Positions 5,699 to 12,905 of a DNA stretch of 12,905 bases are shown here, one piece after another. The notes below the pieces were generated by a model. The model had not been told where the DNA came from and made no database searches. It saw only the letters and a list, made by a program, of their open reading frames with translations. Origin of the DNA: G963674505 sp964575975 (GTDB lineage Bacteria; Desulfobacterota; Desulfobacteria; Desulfobacterales; SKZT01); the NCBI GenBank assembly GCA_964575975.1, contig CAZNTU010000157.1, positions 1 to 12,905 on the forward strand. The letters run 5' to 3'. The stretch's first letter is position 1; the number at the start of each line of letters is the position of its first letter. A program made the translations under genes and the position numbers.

Positions 5699-8600
5699 AA
5701 CCGTCAAGCTCCTGGTTGCATATCGCACTTGGCGAAGATAGGCTTGGAGTGTCCTTTGTGGATGCAACCCGGCGCCGACTCGAAAAAGCGCTGGGGGTCT
5801 CCGATATCGCCAAGATGCCGGACGACGAGCTGCGCTTCGTATTCCAAGCCCTTGAGCTTGAAGTTTTCGACTGCCTGGACGACGAAAAACGGGTCGAATC
5901 GCTCCGCTCTGCGGCCGCCGAGACTTTTCGGATCGGACGAACGCTTCCTTGGCCGGACGAGGCGCCGGTCGCTTCGGAGTGGATTGTTCGAATAGGTTGC
6001 TTGGCCGTTTTGGGCGATCGTTCGGCGGATTTTCGCCGCATCTTGTTGCAGGAGAGTTTGCCTGAGCTTCCTCTGGAGTCTTCCGATTGGGGCGTACGTG
6101 TTTGGGCCAGCGTTCTTGACGTATGGATTCGCCTTCTTCGCAAGCAAGGATGGGACGACTTGGATGGCGTGCGGAACCGCATTGCCGAGATCAGGAACGC
6201 CCAGCGCGATGTCGAGCCCGCGTTTCTGAAGTCCGCCGAGCAACGAAAGGACGCGCGGCCGGCATGGAAACTCATGGCTGAGTACCACCTCGCCAAAGCC
6301 GCCGAAATACTTAGTGTCTATCTGAGTCAAGGGGCCGTCGACGGGCGCTACGACATTCGCGAGCAACTCGAAGCGCAGTTCGACAGGGCCGTTAACGCCG
6401 CGTCTCGCGGACAATTGGTTGAAATCGAGAATTTTTCGCGACTGCTTTCCCGAACTGCCCGCGCCATGATCGACAGTAGCATCTGGACGGTCACCAGAGC
6501 GGTCAATAGCAGAGTATCCCGATTCGTCAAATCGCTGACCGACCGAAATCGAATACGTCCCGTCTTCGAGATGCTTCCGCCGCAACGACGGACGCTTAGC
6601 GAACAAGGATTGCTCGGATCCAGCCATCGTTCTGTCGTGGTGAGCCTCCCGACGTCCAGCGGAAAGACCTTTATCGCTGAATTTCGCATCCTTCAGGCCC
6701 TGAACCAATTCGACCAGGACAGAGGGTGGGTTGCCTACCTCGCGCCGACGCGGGCGCTGGTAAACCAATTGACCATCGGCCTTCGTCGAGATTTTTCGCA
6801 TATAGGAACGGTGGTCGAAAAAGTCAGCCCCGCTTTGGAGATCGACGGCCTCGAGGCTGGAATGTTGACCGACGCCGACCTCTCCCGACAGTTCCGCATA
6901 TTGGTCACGACTCCAGAGAAGCTCGACCTCATGCTTCGCGGTGGCTGGGAAGAAAAGATCGGGCGTCCGCTTACCCTTGTAATCGTGGACGAAGCGCACA
7001 ATTTGGCGTCCGATGAAAGAGGCATCAAGCTGGAGCTTCTTCTCGCGACGATAAACCGCGAATGTCGTTATGCGCAGTTTCTGCTTTTGACGCCGTTCAT
7101 CGAGAACGGTCCGGAGATAGCGCGCTGGCTGTCTCCGGACAGCAACAAGAGCATCGATCTCGGTGTCGAGTGGACGCCGAACGACCGCGTGGTTGCCATC
7201 GCAAGTGCCGACCGGGGGACGGACCGGGGCGATTTCAGCATTTCGCTCGCCACGCGCCATACCAACCGCAATACGCTGAATATCCCTGAGATATTGACTA
7301 TCGGGGACCGCAGGCCGCTCGGGCTGTCATGGTCCGCAGTCGCGCACTCTTCAGGCAGATTGGCGGCCGCGACTGCTCAGGTCCTCCAGAAGCGTGGCAC
7401 GGTTATCGTACTTGCCGATAGCCCCGCCGGGGCTTGGAGCGTGGCCGACGCTTTCAAGGTCGATAAAAACAGGATCGATATGGAGAGCGAAGACCTCGGT
7501 CATGTGCAAAGATTCCTCGCGGACGAAATGGGACAGGATTTCCCCCTTGCCCGGCTTCTCGAGTATGGAATCGGAGTGCATCATGCCGGAATGTCCGAGG
7601 ACACCAGGGCGCTCGTCGAGTGGCTCACGGAAAACCAGCGTCTGCGAGCGCTGGTTGCCACGACAACCATCGCCCAAGGAGTGAACTTCCCGGTTTCCGG
7701 CGTCGTATTCGCAAGCCATCAGTACCGCTTAAGGAACTATCCCTATCGACAGGATATGCCCCCCGAGGATTTTTGGAATATCGCCGGCCGTGCGGGGCGG
7801 ATTGACCAAGGGGATTTGGGCTTCGTTGTCCTGACTGCTCATAACGACGAAAAGCGGCAAAAATTGGAAGGGTTCATCGCCAACGCGGTTGGAGCGCTAA
7901 ACTCCACCTTGATTCAGATGGTCCAAAACGTAGCCGACGCAGGCAAGTTGCTCCGCCTCGAATCCCTGTCGCACGAACCGGGTTGGTCCGCGTTCGTCCA
8001 GTATTTGGCCCACAGCTATCGCCAAATAGGCGACCACGAGCAATTCGCAGCGCAAATCGAGCAAGTGCTTCGCGGTACCTTCGGATTCCAGGCTCTTCGA
8101 AAGAGTCACAAGGGATGGGCGGACAGTCTCGTCCAAGGCGTCTATTCGTACGCCGAGAGACTCAAGGGCAAGCCGCTCGGTCTCGTCGACGCGACTGGAT
8201 TCTCCTGGGAGACAGTCAGCAAAACGCTTGTTCGGTTGGGGCAAGAGAGATTTCCCGAGGACATATGGACTCCCGAACTCTTTGGGAGCCGCCGAGACGA
8301 ACTCGGGCGAATGATGGGCTTGCTTCTTCAAGTTCCGGAGTTACGCGAACCGCTCCAGGAGGTAACCGGAGGCACGTCCCCCGACGGGGACAAATTGGCC
8401 CGGATAATTTGCGATTGGGTGCGGGGGCGTCCCCTGACGGAGATGGCAAACGAATATTTCGCACAGGCGCCGAATGAAGAGAGTGACGACGAAGGCGCCG
8501 TCGATCCCGTTTCGGCAATGACCAAATGCTGCCGCAGCATTTTCGGACGTCTTACGCAGACGGCGTCCTGGGGATTGTCGGCCCTCCAGTCGCTGACGCT

Positions 8601-8877
8601 CGGATCGACTTTAGACGAAATGTCCGACGACGAACAGCGTACGCTTCGAAACCTGCCCGCGCGAGTCTATTACGGCGTGAACACCGACGAGGCAGTGGCG
8701 CTGCGCTTGCTGGGAGTGCCGAGAAAAGCGGCGCCCGCGCTGGCCCAGAGTCTGGAAGTTAGGGCCGATGAGCCTCTTCACGAGATCCGCGCCCGCCTTC
8801 GCGCGGCCGATCTTAACCGATGGACTGCGGCCTTGGGAGAAAGCGGCGCCACCTACCATCGCGTTTGGTCTATATAG
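5695..8877 (+). CDS. hamB: HamB-like Ski2-family helicase of the Hachiman system
   Basis: This 1060-residue superfamily 2 helicase has an all-helical N-terminal domain (~1-300) before the motor. Visible motifs are Walker A LPTSSGKT (318-325, Lys324), DEAH (432-435), 'HHAGM' (629-633), 'TTTIAQGVNFP' (656-666) and motif VI 'NIAGRAGR' (695-702). The motif III region reads 'LLLTPFIENG', not the usual SAT. The C-terminal 300 residues are helical, as in Ski2-like proteins. In Hachiman, HamB binds and surveys DNA and controls the HamA nuclease. The ATG at 5695 is chosen over one ten codons earlier because it has GGAGG at ~7 bases and overlaps the hamA stop as ATGA. The frame is intact, unlike hamA. 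GC content is high and matches the window's left half better than the genes downstream. Confidence 0.9.
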   Translation: MKPSSSWLHIALGEDRLGVSFVDATRRRLEKALGVSDIAKMPDDELRFVFQALELEVFDCLDDEKRVESLRSAAAETFRIGRTLPWPDEAPVASEWIVRIGCLAVLGDRSADFRRILLQESLPELPLESSDWGVRVWASVLDVWIRLLRKQGWDDLDGVRNRIAEIRNAQRDVEPAFLKSAEQRKDARPAWKLMAEYHLAKAAEILSVYLSQGAVDGRYDIREQLEAQFDRAVNAASRGQLVEIENFSRLLSRTARAMIDSSIWTVTRAVNSRVSRFVKSLTDRNRIRPVFEMLPPQRRTLSEQGLLGSSHRSVVVSLPTSSGKTFIAEFRILQALNQFDQDRGWVAYLAPTRALVNQLTIGLRRDFSHIGTVVEKVSPALEIDGLEAGMLTDADLSRQFRILVTTPEKLDLMLRGGWEEKIGRPLTLVIVDEAHNLASDERGIKLELLLATINRECRYAQFLLLTPFIENGPEIARWLSPDSNKSIDLGVEWTPNDRVVAIASADRGTDRGDFSISLATRHTNRNTLNIPEILTIGDRRPLGLSWSAVAHSSGRLAAATAQVLQKRGTVIVLADSPAGAWSVADAFKVDKNRIDMESEDLGHVQRFLADEMGQDFPLARLLEYGIGVHHAGMSEDTRALVEWLTENQRLRALVATTTIAQGVNFPVSGVVFASHQYRLRNYPYRQDMPPEDFWNIAGRAGRIDQGDLGFVVLTAHNDEKRQKLEGFIANAVGALNSTLIQMVQNVADAGKLLRLESLSHEPGWSAFVQYLAHSYRQIGDHEQFAAQIEQVLRGTFGFQALRKSHKGWADSLVQGVYSYAERLKGKPLGLVDATGFSWETVSKTLVRLGQERFPEDIWTPELFGSRRDELGRMMGLLLQVPELREPLQEVTGGTSPDGDKLARIICDWVRGRPLTEMANEYFAQAPNEESDDEGAVDPVSAMTKCCRSIFGRLTQTASWGLSALQSLTLGSTLDEMSDDEQRTLRNLPARVYYGVNTDEAVALRLLGVPRKAAPALAQSLEVRADEPLHEIRARLRAADLNRWTAALGESGATYHRVWSI

Positions 8878-9005
8878 AATGTGAAAAACAGGCAAACCAA
8901 CCATGCCGAAAAGTGGGAGACCAAAGATTTGTTAATGCGGAATTTGTGAACGCTCGAAAATTCCTCCGAGTTCAAAAAAGCTCCACTTGCGATTGGAAAC
9001 TGAAC

Positions 9006-10259
9006 ATGAATGTATTCGAAACGCTAAGCCGCCATCAATCCCGCCGTTTTGACGGTATTCCCACCATAACAGCGCTTGTGGGGCCCATAGGGTTGTCAAT
9101 GAATTTCTGGCGCAAATGGTCTGGCGAATTCCAACGCCCAGCCATGGCGATTTCTTCGCGAGATGTGAGTATCCGATCAATTTTGCATAGTTGGTTGCCG
9201 AATGTCTGCGTCCACGGACGCCTAATGGATTTTTGCGGAACATACCTTGCCGATAGAATCGGACGAATGGCTGAGCCAACCGTTTCCGAACTGAAACGGA
9301 AAAGTAGATACGAAGTTGAATTGTGGCTGAACAACGCTTTTCCCGGCGGATCTTCCAACGAAGCCGAACGATTATGCTTCCACATTCTTCGACGGAACAC
9401 CACCACGCTATCCATTGATGATTTGGATATGTTTTTCGGGGAAGCGGACGACGAACTGGCGCGGTCGATCCACGGAATCTCCCGAATTCTTCCAGCAAAC
9501 GAAATTCCATCCATTTTGGTTTTTCAAGAAAAAGACGCTCTGGATTTTAAATCCATCAGGAGTGCCTTAGGGCTGTTGGAAAAAATCGCAGTCGAAAACC
9601 TCGCTATGCCTTTGGCAATGGCAATTGAGTCTGGCCACTATCGAAGTTTCTTGTACAAATTCCCGGAATCACGAGCAAAAACGTTAATGAAGGAAGCGGT
9701 CGTTATTGTCGAAAGTCTCGATGTTCGACAAATCCGCGAACTTTTCGACCATTCCCCGGAGATCCAAAATCCTCCGCTCTCCGTTGCCGTTCAGCGGCTG
9801 GCTGCAGATGGAGCAAGTCGGGATTTAACATTGCATTTCAGGGAAGCCGTCCGGGCTGTTTCCGCTTCGACTTCTGAAGATATGGTCAAAAGCGAAAAGG
9901 CTCGCAGCGCGGCAGAGCAATTTTTGTTCAACCGTTTGGAAACGCATCCCGAGACTTCCGGATTGTTTGAATTGAATGGAAGGCTCGATTTTAAATTCGG
10001 TAGCCGGCGTATAGAAATCGATTTGATATCCAAACGCTATCGAATAGCGATTGAAATTGACGGTTATTATCATTTCCTGAACGCGGAAGCCTATCGAAAG
10101 GATAGAGTTAAGGATTTGATGCTCCAGAAAAACGGTTACATGGTGATTCGTTTTATGGCGTCGGATGTTGTCGAGAAATTATCGGTCGTTTTAGATACGA
10201 TTTTGGAAACTTTGAAATTCAGAAAATTGCCAGCAAAGGACGGAGGAATGCATGAATAA
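9006..10259 (+). CDS. Degenerate P-loop protein with C-terminal DUF559/Vsr-like nuclease
   Basis: This 417-residue protein carries a recognisable C-terminal DUF559-type (Vsr-fold, PD-(D/E)xK) nuclease at about 315-410. It shows 'EIDLISKRYRIAIEIDGYYH' (337-356; Asp339, Glu350, Asp352), 'YRKDRVKDLMLQKNGYMVIR' and 'ASDVVEKL'. Near the N-terminus (~22-36) 'TALVGPIGLSMNFWRKW' sits where an AAA-like P-loop would be, but it lacks the GK[ST]. The middle (~85-270) is helical and looks like a worn AAA-lid or regulatory region. A start at 9006 is preferred; the frame is open back to 8820, but that stretch overlaps hamB and has no family character. The ribosome site (GGAAA) is weak. The stop overlaps the next start by 8 bases. 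It is inferred to be the nuclease of a three-gene defence cassette. Confidence 0.75.
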   Translation: MNVFETLSRHQSRRFDGIPTITALVGPIGLSMNFWRKWSGEFQRPAMAISSRDVSIRSILHSWLPNVCVHGRLMDFCGTYLADRIGRMAEPTVSELKRKSRYEVELWLNNAFPGGSSNEAERLCFHILRRNTTTLSIDDLDMFFGEADDELARSIHGISRILPANEIPSILVFQEKDALDFKSIRSALGLLEKIAVENLAMPLAMAIESGHYRSFLYKFPESRAKTLMKEAVVIVESLDVRQIRELFDHSPEIQNPPLSVAVQRLAADGASRDLTLHFREAVRAVSASTSEDMVKSEKARSAAEQFLFNRLETHPETSGLFELNGRLDFKFGSRRIEIDLISKRYRIAIEIDGYYHFLNAEAYRKDRVKDLMLQKNGYMVIRFMASDVVEKLSVVLDTILETLKFRKLPAKDGGMHE

Positions 10260-11160
10260 TCGAATGGATTCGGAAGAAAAGTTGGAGAATTTGATTCTGT
10301 TGCGGCTTATGGTCAGTACTGTCCCGTTTACGCCGTTTTCGGACATAAAAAAGGATTTGAAGTCTCTTTTTCCGGGATCATGGTCCGATGGAAATGCAAA
10401 ATCCCGGATATTGCAATCGCTTGACACACTTGAGTATAAAGAAACGATTTCAAGGAATGCCAGAAAATCCAGCGCGATTACCGACAAGGGAAGAGATTGT
10501 GTTTTGCGTTTTTTGCACATGGACCAATGGCCGGCGAATGCAAAGTGGAAAACGGTGAAGTCGCAATATCTGACCCGCCTTGCCTTGGATATTAATTCCC
10601 GGCACGAGTTGCAATTGACGGCCAAAGCGGACGGTTTCAGGATTGCCGCCTTGAGGGATGCCTATGATTTGCAGATAGTCGGCAAGCCGACATTGGCTAA
10701 AACCGTCGATGCCCTTCTTGCCAAACTTCTTAAACCCAACAGAAGCGGCATAGATGCACTTAGGACTGCCGCAATCCGGAGATGGCTGGAAGGCGAATCC
10801 GAAACGACCGAAAACGCCGATTTTTCGGATGTTCCCGAATTCGAGATTGAACCTCCGGCGGCATTCGATCCCCGGCGATTTGTCGAAGATGCATTAAATA
10901 CTGCGAAAGCCTGTGAAACGGGATGGTTTGGCGACAACAAGGTATTTATTTCCCATGTTTGGAAAAAGTTCGAAAATGAGCATCCGGAATACCGCATGGA
11001 TGAAGTCATCTTCAAAGCCCGACTTGTCGAACTGGCGCGGGGCAATCTCAGCCGGGCGGATCTGGTTTCCATAATGGATTCGAAGGATGTCGCCGAATCC
11101 GAAGTTCGTTATTTAAACGCTGTTTTCCATTTTATCAGGGTTGAAAGGAAACCGACATGA
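10252..11160 (+). CDS. Winged-helix-like protein, middle gene of the ATPase/nuclease cassette
   Basis: This protein has 302 residues. The first ~90 are helical and end with 'ITDKGRDCVLRFL', the wing and following helix of a winged-helix module. A second segment, about 110-165, contains 'LTAKADGFRIAALRDAYDL' and 'PTLAKTVDALLAKLL', which resembles an unnamed family I associate, from memory only, with HerA-like ATPase operons. The linker at ~180-205 is acidic, and the C-terminal ~90 residues are helical with a conserved-looking 'VFISHVWKKF'. No catalytic motif is visible. GGAGG lies 5 bases before the ATG, which overlaps the nuclease gene; the stop overlaps the ATPase start as ATGA. A DNA-binding or adaptor role is inferred. 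Confidence 0.7.
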   Translation: MNNRMDSEEKLENLILLRLMVSTVPFTPFSDIKKDLKSLFPGSWSDGNAKSRILQSLDTLEYKETISRNARKSSAITDKGRDCVLRFLHMDQWPANAKWKTVKSQYLTRLALDINSRHELQLTAKADGFRIAALRDAYDLQIVGKPTLAKTVDALLAKLLKPNRSGIDALRTAAIRRWLEGESETTENADFSDVPEFEIEPPAAFDPRRFVEDALNTAKACETGWFGDNKVFISHVWKKFENEHPEYRMDEVIFKARLVELARGNLSRADLVSIMDSKDVAESEVRYLNAVFHFIRVERKPT

Positions 11161-12143
11161 ACGAGGTCAACGATCCCAGAGTAAAAGTTTTCTGTTCGTT
11201 CAACGGACCGGATGTTTTCCAGTCTATTCAGCATGCGCATCAAATTGGGGAACCCGACCCCTATGACGTAGAAGAAATTCATGGAGAGGCTCGCGGAATA
11301 TTCGAAAGACAGTTGAATCGTTTGACCACGCCCGAAAGTTCGGATTGTGGTTGCGTTATTTTGCTTCAGGGCGAATCCGGAAGCGGCAAAACGCATTTGA
11401 TGCGCGCTTTGCGGGACTATGTCCATTTGAGAGGTCTCGGATGTTTCGCATATATGCAGATGACAACGTCAATGATCGATTACGGCAAATATGTGCTGCT
11501 GACGGTAATTAGCACCAAATTTTTGGGGGATCAAAATAAAATCCAATTCTGGGTCATGCAGCTTCTCTTGGAAATATCTCGTTGGGCAAGCAAACATCCG
11601 TCCAGCACTCTACAAGCGGTCCTGTTTTTCGACGAAGCGGACATTTATCTGCCCGCGATCGGCAAACCGGCGACCAAAGAACCTATGGAAGACCTGCTCA
11701 AGCGAGCCCGATCCGCAGGTATTGGTCTGCTGCTGGCCTCGCAGAATCCAGGAGACTTTGACTACAAATGCAGAGACAATATCCAAACATGGCTGGTGGG
11801 GAGAATTCAGGAAAAAACCTCGTTGAGCAAAATGCGGCCCATGTTCAACGATTTTTCGGCCTTGGAGATCGAATCCAACCTGTCCGGCCAGGAAACCGGC
11901 GAATTTCATCTGCTGTGCCAGAAGAAGGTTGATACATTAAAGGCGGACAGATCGCTGATGGAGACCGTACAATTGTCCGAAAGCGAAATTCTTAAACTCG
12001 CAAAAGGCGAAGAGGAGTTGTTTAGAATAATCTCTTGCCCGAAATGCGGAGCAAAGTACAAGGTCCCTTTATCCAATCCGAGCATAAAACGGGTTAAGGG
12101 GACGTGCAGAAAATGCAATCAAAAATTTTCCATAACGATATGA
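11157..12143 (+). CDS. HerA-flavoured P-loop ATPase with C-terminal zinc ribbon
   Basis: This 328-residue ATPase has Walker A GESGSGKTH (72-80, Lys78) and Walker B 'VLFFDEADIYLP' (155-166, Asp159-Glu160). 'KEPMEDLLKRARSAGIGLLL' and 'ASQNPGDFDYK' (194-204) follow, the arrangement seen in HerA/FtsK-like and related bacterial ATPases, where the latter is the sensor strand. Cys294, Cys297, Cys317 and Cys320 near the end form a CxxC-x19-CxxC zinc ribbon resembling MJ0042-type fingers. Walker A and B are only ~81 residues apart, shorter than in HerA proper. The N-terminal ~115 residues look more like a KAP/STAND-type P-loop, so an in-frame deletion or fusion is possible. AGGA lies ~7 bases before the ATG, which overlaps the winged-helix gene as ATGA. 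It likely powers the cassette. Confidence 0.8.
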   Translation: MNEVNDPRVKVFCSFNGPDVFQSIQHAHQIGEPDPYDVEEIHGEARGIFERQLNRLTTPESSDCGCVILLQGESGSGKTHLMRALRDYVHLRGLGCFAYMQMTTSMIDYGKYVLLTVISTKFLGDQNKIQFWVMQLLLEISRWASKHPSSTLQAVLFFDEADIYLPAIGKPATKEPMEDLLKRARSAGIGLLLASQNPGDFDYKCRDNIQTWLVGRIQEKTSLSKMRPMFNDFSALEIESNLSGQETGEFHLLCQKKVDTLKADRSLMETVQLSESEILKLAKGEEELFRIISCPKCGAKYKVPLSNPSIKRVKGTCRKCNQKFSITI

Positions 12144-12225
12144 CTCTATGACCAACCTGGAGCGAGGACGGAGTCCGGCGAATGTAAATCTTTAGATCGC
12201 TTTTCATTTTCCCAATTACATATGA

Positions 12226-12741
12226 ATGAACTTTGGCACGAGCGGAGGAGGCAACTCTATAGAGGCCGGAGTGGGTTTCCAAGCCAAACTCGGCACTTGG
12301 CTCGCGACGTATTTGCTTGCGGGGAGTACGCTGGACCCGAATCTGACGGGAAAGCGCCTCCGATCTCTTCGGTTCGAAACTGATGCGCCCGTTGACGATA
12401 TTATGGTCGAGACCGAAGGTGGATGGATCTTTTTCCAGGCAAAGAGCAGTTTGAAATTGTCGGGTAGTAGTATCCAAAGCGGGTTTGGAAAAACGGTCGA
12501 TCAATTCGTCCGGCAGTGGTTTGTTTGCTTCGTCGGCGATGGCAGTCGCGGCTGGAACCGGCCCCTGACGCCGGAGCGGGACCGACTCGTCCTTTCGTGC
12601 GGTCCGGATGCGTCGCTAAGTATTTCGGTCGATCTCGCGCAAGGCGTGTCGGCGCTTCGTGCAGCCAGCTCCGCGCAATTGTCCAAGTCCAAATCGGAGG
12701 CGGTCCGCAAATTCGAGAGACTGCTTAGCTTGACATCGTAA
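12226..12741 (+). CDS. N-terminal stub of a DUF4297-like PD-(D/E)xK protein
   Basis: These 171 residues match the start of large nuclease-ATPase defence proteins. They show 'EAGVGFQAKLGTWLATYLLA' (13-32), 'ETDAPVDDIMVET' (51-63) and 'IFFQAKSSLKLS' (68-79). They supply Asp58 and a QxK variant of the active site (Gln71, Lys73), followed by 'VDQFVRQW' and 'RPLTPERDRLVLS'. Relatives I know of continue for many hundreds of residues into helical or ATPase regions; this one stops after 'KFERLLSLTS'. No continuation is visible in other frames before the tandem repeats begin ~48 bases later, so I infer a truncated gene. There is no Shine-Dalgarno before the ATG at 12226, and it lies 82 bases beyond the ATPase gene. 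Whether it is still expressed is unclear. Confidence 0.6.
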   Translation: MNFGTSGGGNSIEAGVGFQAKLGTWLATYLLAGSTLDPNLTGKRLRSLRFETDAPVDDIMVETEGGWIFFQAKSSLKLSGSSIQSGFGKTVDQFVRQWFVCFVGDGSRGWNRPLTPERDRLVLSCGPDASLSISVDLAQGVSALRAASSAQLSKSKSEAVRKFERLLSLTS

Positions 12742-12789
12742 ACATAAGCCGCAACCAATTGAAATATTTCGACCTTGCGCGGTCGGGTC

Positions 12790-12905
12790 GCAATTCCCCC
12801 CTTGAGGGGGGCCAGGGGCCGCAATTCCCCCCTTGAGGGGGGCCAGGGGCCGCAATTCCCCCCTTGAGGGGGGCCAGGGGCCGCAATTCCCCCCTTGAGG
12901 GGGGC
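12790..12905. repeat. 31-bp tandem repeat array of hairpin units, running off the window
   Basis: The motif CAATTCCCCCC recurs at 12791, 12822, 12853 and 12884, an exact 31-base period with no differences seen between copies. Each unit contains CCCCCC-TTGA-GGGGGG, a six-pair GC stem with a four-base loop, then GGCCAGGGGCCG. About 3.7 copies are visible, and the array is cut by the window end. There are no spacers, so it is not a CRISPR array. There is no T-tract, so it is not a standard terminator. It resembles GC-rich intergenic palindromic repeats. Confidence 0.92.

Noticed and set aside
5704..7260. 518-codon minus-strand frame opposite hamB
   Set aside because: It is a long antisense shadow of a high-GC gene; the plus-strand frame carries all helicase motifs.
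12616..12855. Minus-strand repeat protein reading through the array ('APLKGGIA' units)
   Set aside because: It is a translation of non-coding tandem repeats, with no ribosome site and no family support.
12790..12905. CRISPR array
   Set aside because: The period is exactly 31 bases with identical sequence throughout and no variable spacers.

Overview
The window looks like part of a Gram-negative bacterial chromosome, probably from a Desulfobacterota-like or other environmental lineage. That guess rests on gene style only: a Cache-HAMP-SpoIIE signalling protein, an NMT1/THI5-type periplasmic protein, a large repeat protein, and AGGAGG-type ribosome sites. There is no rRNA, tRNA or phylogenetic marker, so the taxon is uncertain. 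The window falls into a housekeeping/signalling half on the minus strand and a defence-island half on the plus strand.

Left part (1-4213). The 3' end of a plus-strand secreted repeat protein (propeller-like repeats plus an FG-GAP-like DxDGDG motif) runs tail-to-tail into a minus-strand cluster. In transcription order the cluster is a 93-residue orphan with a strong Shine-Dalgarno, a small polytopic membrane protein, a periplasmic NMT1-like binding protein, and a Cache-HAMP-SpoIIE phosphatase whose start overlaps the binding-protein gene. No ABC permease or ATPase is present, so the last two probably form a ligand-sensing signalling pair rather than a transporter.

Middle (4214-8877). A roughly 440-bp gap ends in a good sigma70-type promoter at 4593-4621. 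It leads into an AF2212/DUF104-like antitoxin relic, then a HamA-like (DUF1837) nuclease and a HamB-like Ski2-family helicase. This is a Hachiman anti-phage locus. As it reads here, hamA carries a -1 frameshift near 5483 that separates the nuclease core from its last ~70 residues. The last hamA codon overlaps the hamB start as ATGA.

Right part (9006-12143). Three tightly overlapping genes of clearly lower GC encode a protein with a degenerate P-loop and a C-terminal DUF559/Vsr-like nuclease, a winged-helix-like protein, and a HerA-flavoured P-loop ATPase ending in a zinc ribbon. I cannot match this trio to a named defence system, and it is the best candidate here for something undescribed. 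It is followed by what looks like the N-terminal nuclease stub of a large DUF4297-like protein, and then by a 31-bp tandem array of GC-rich hairpin units that runs off the end of the window.

Taken together, the right two thirds is a defence island holding one recognised system (possibly inactivated), one unassigned cassette, and decay products.
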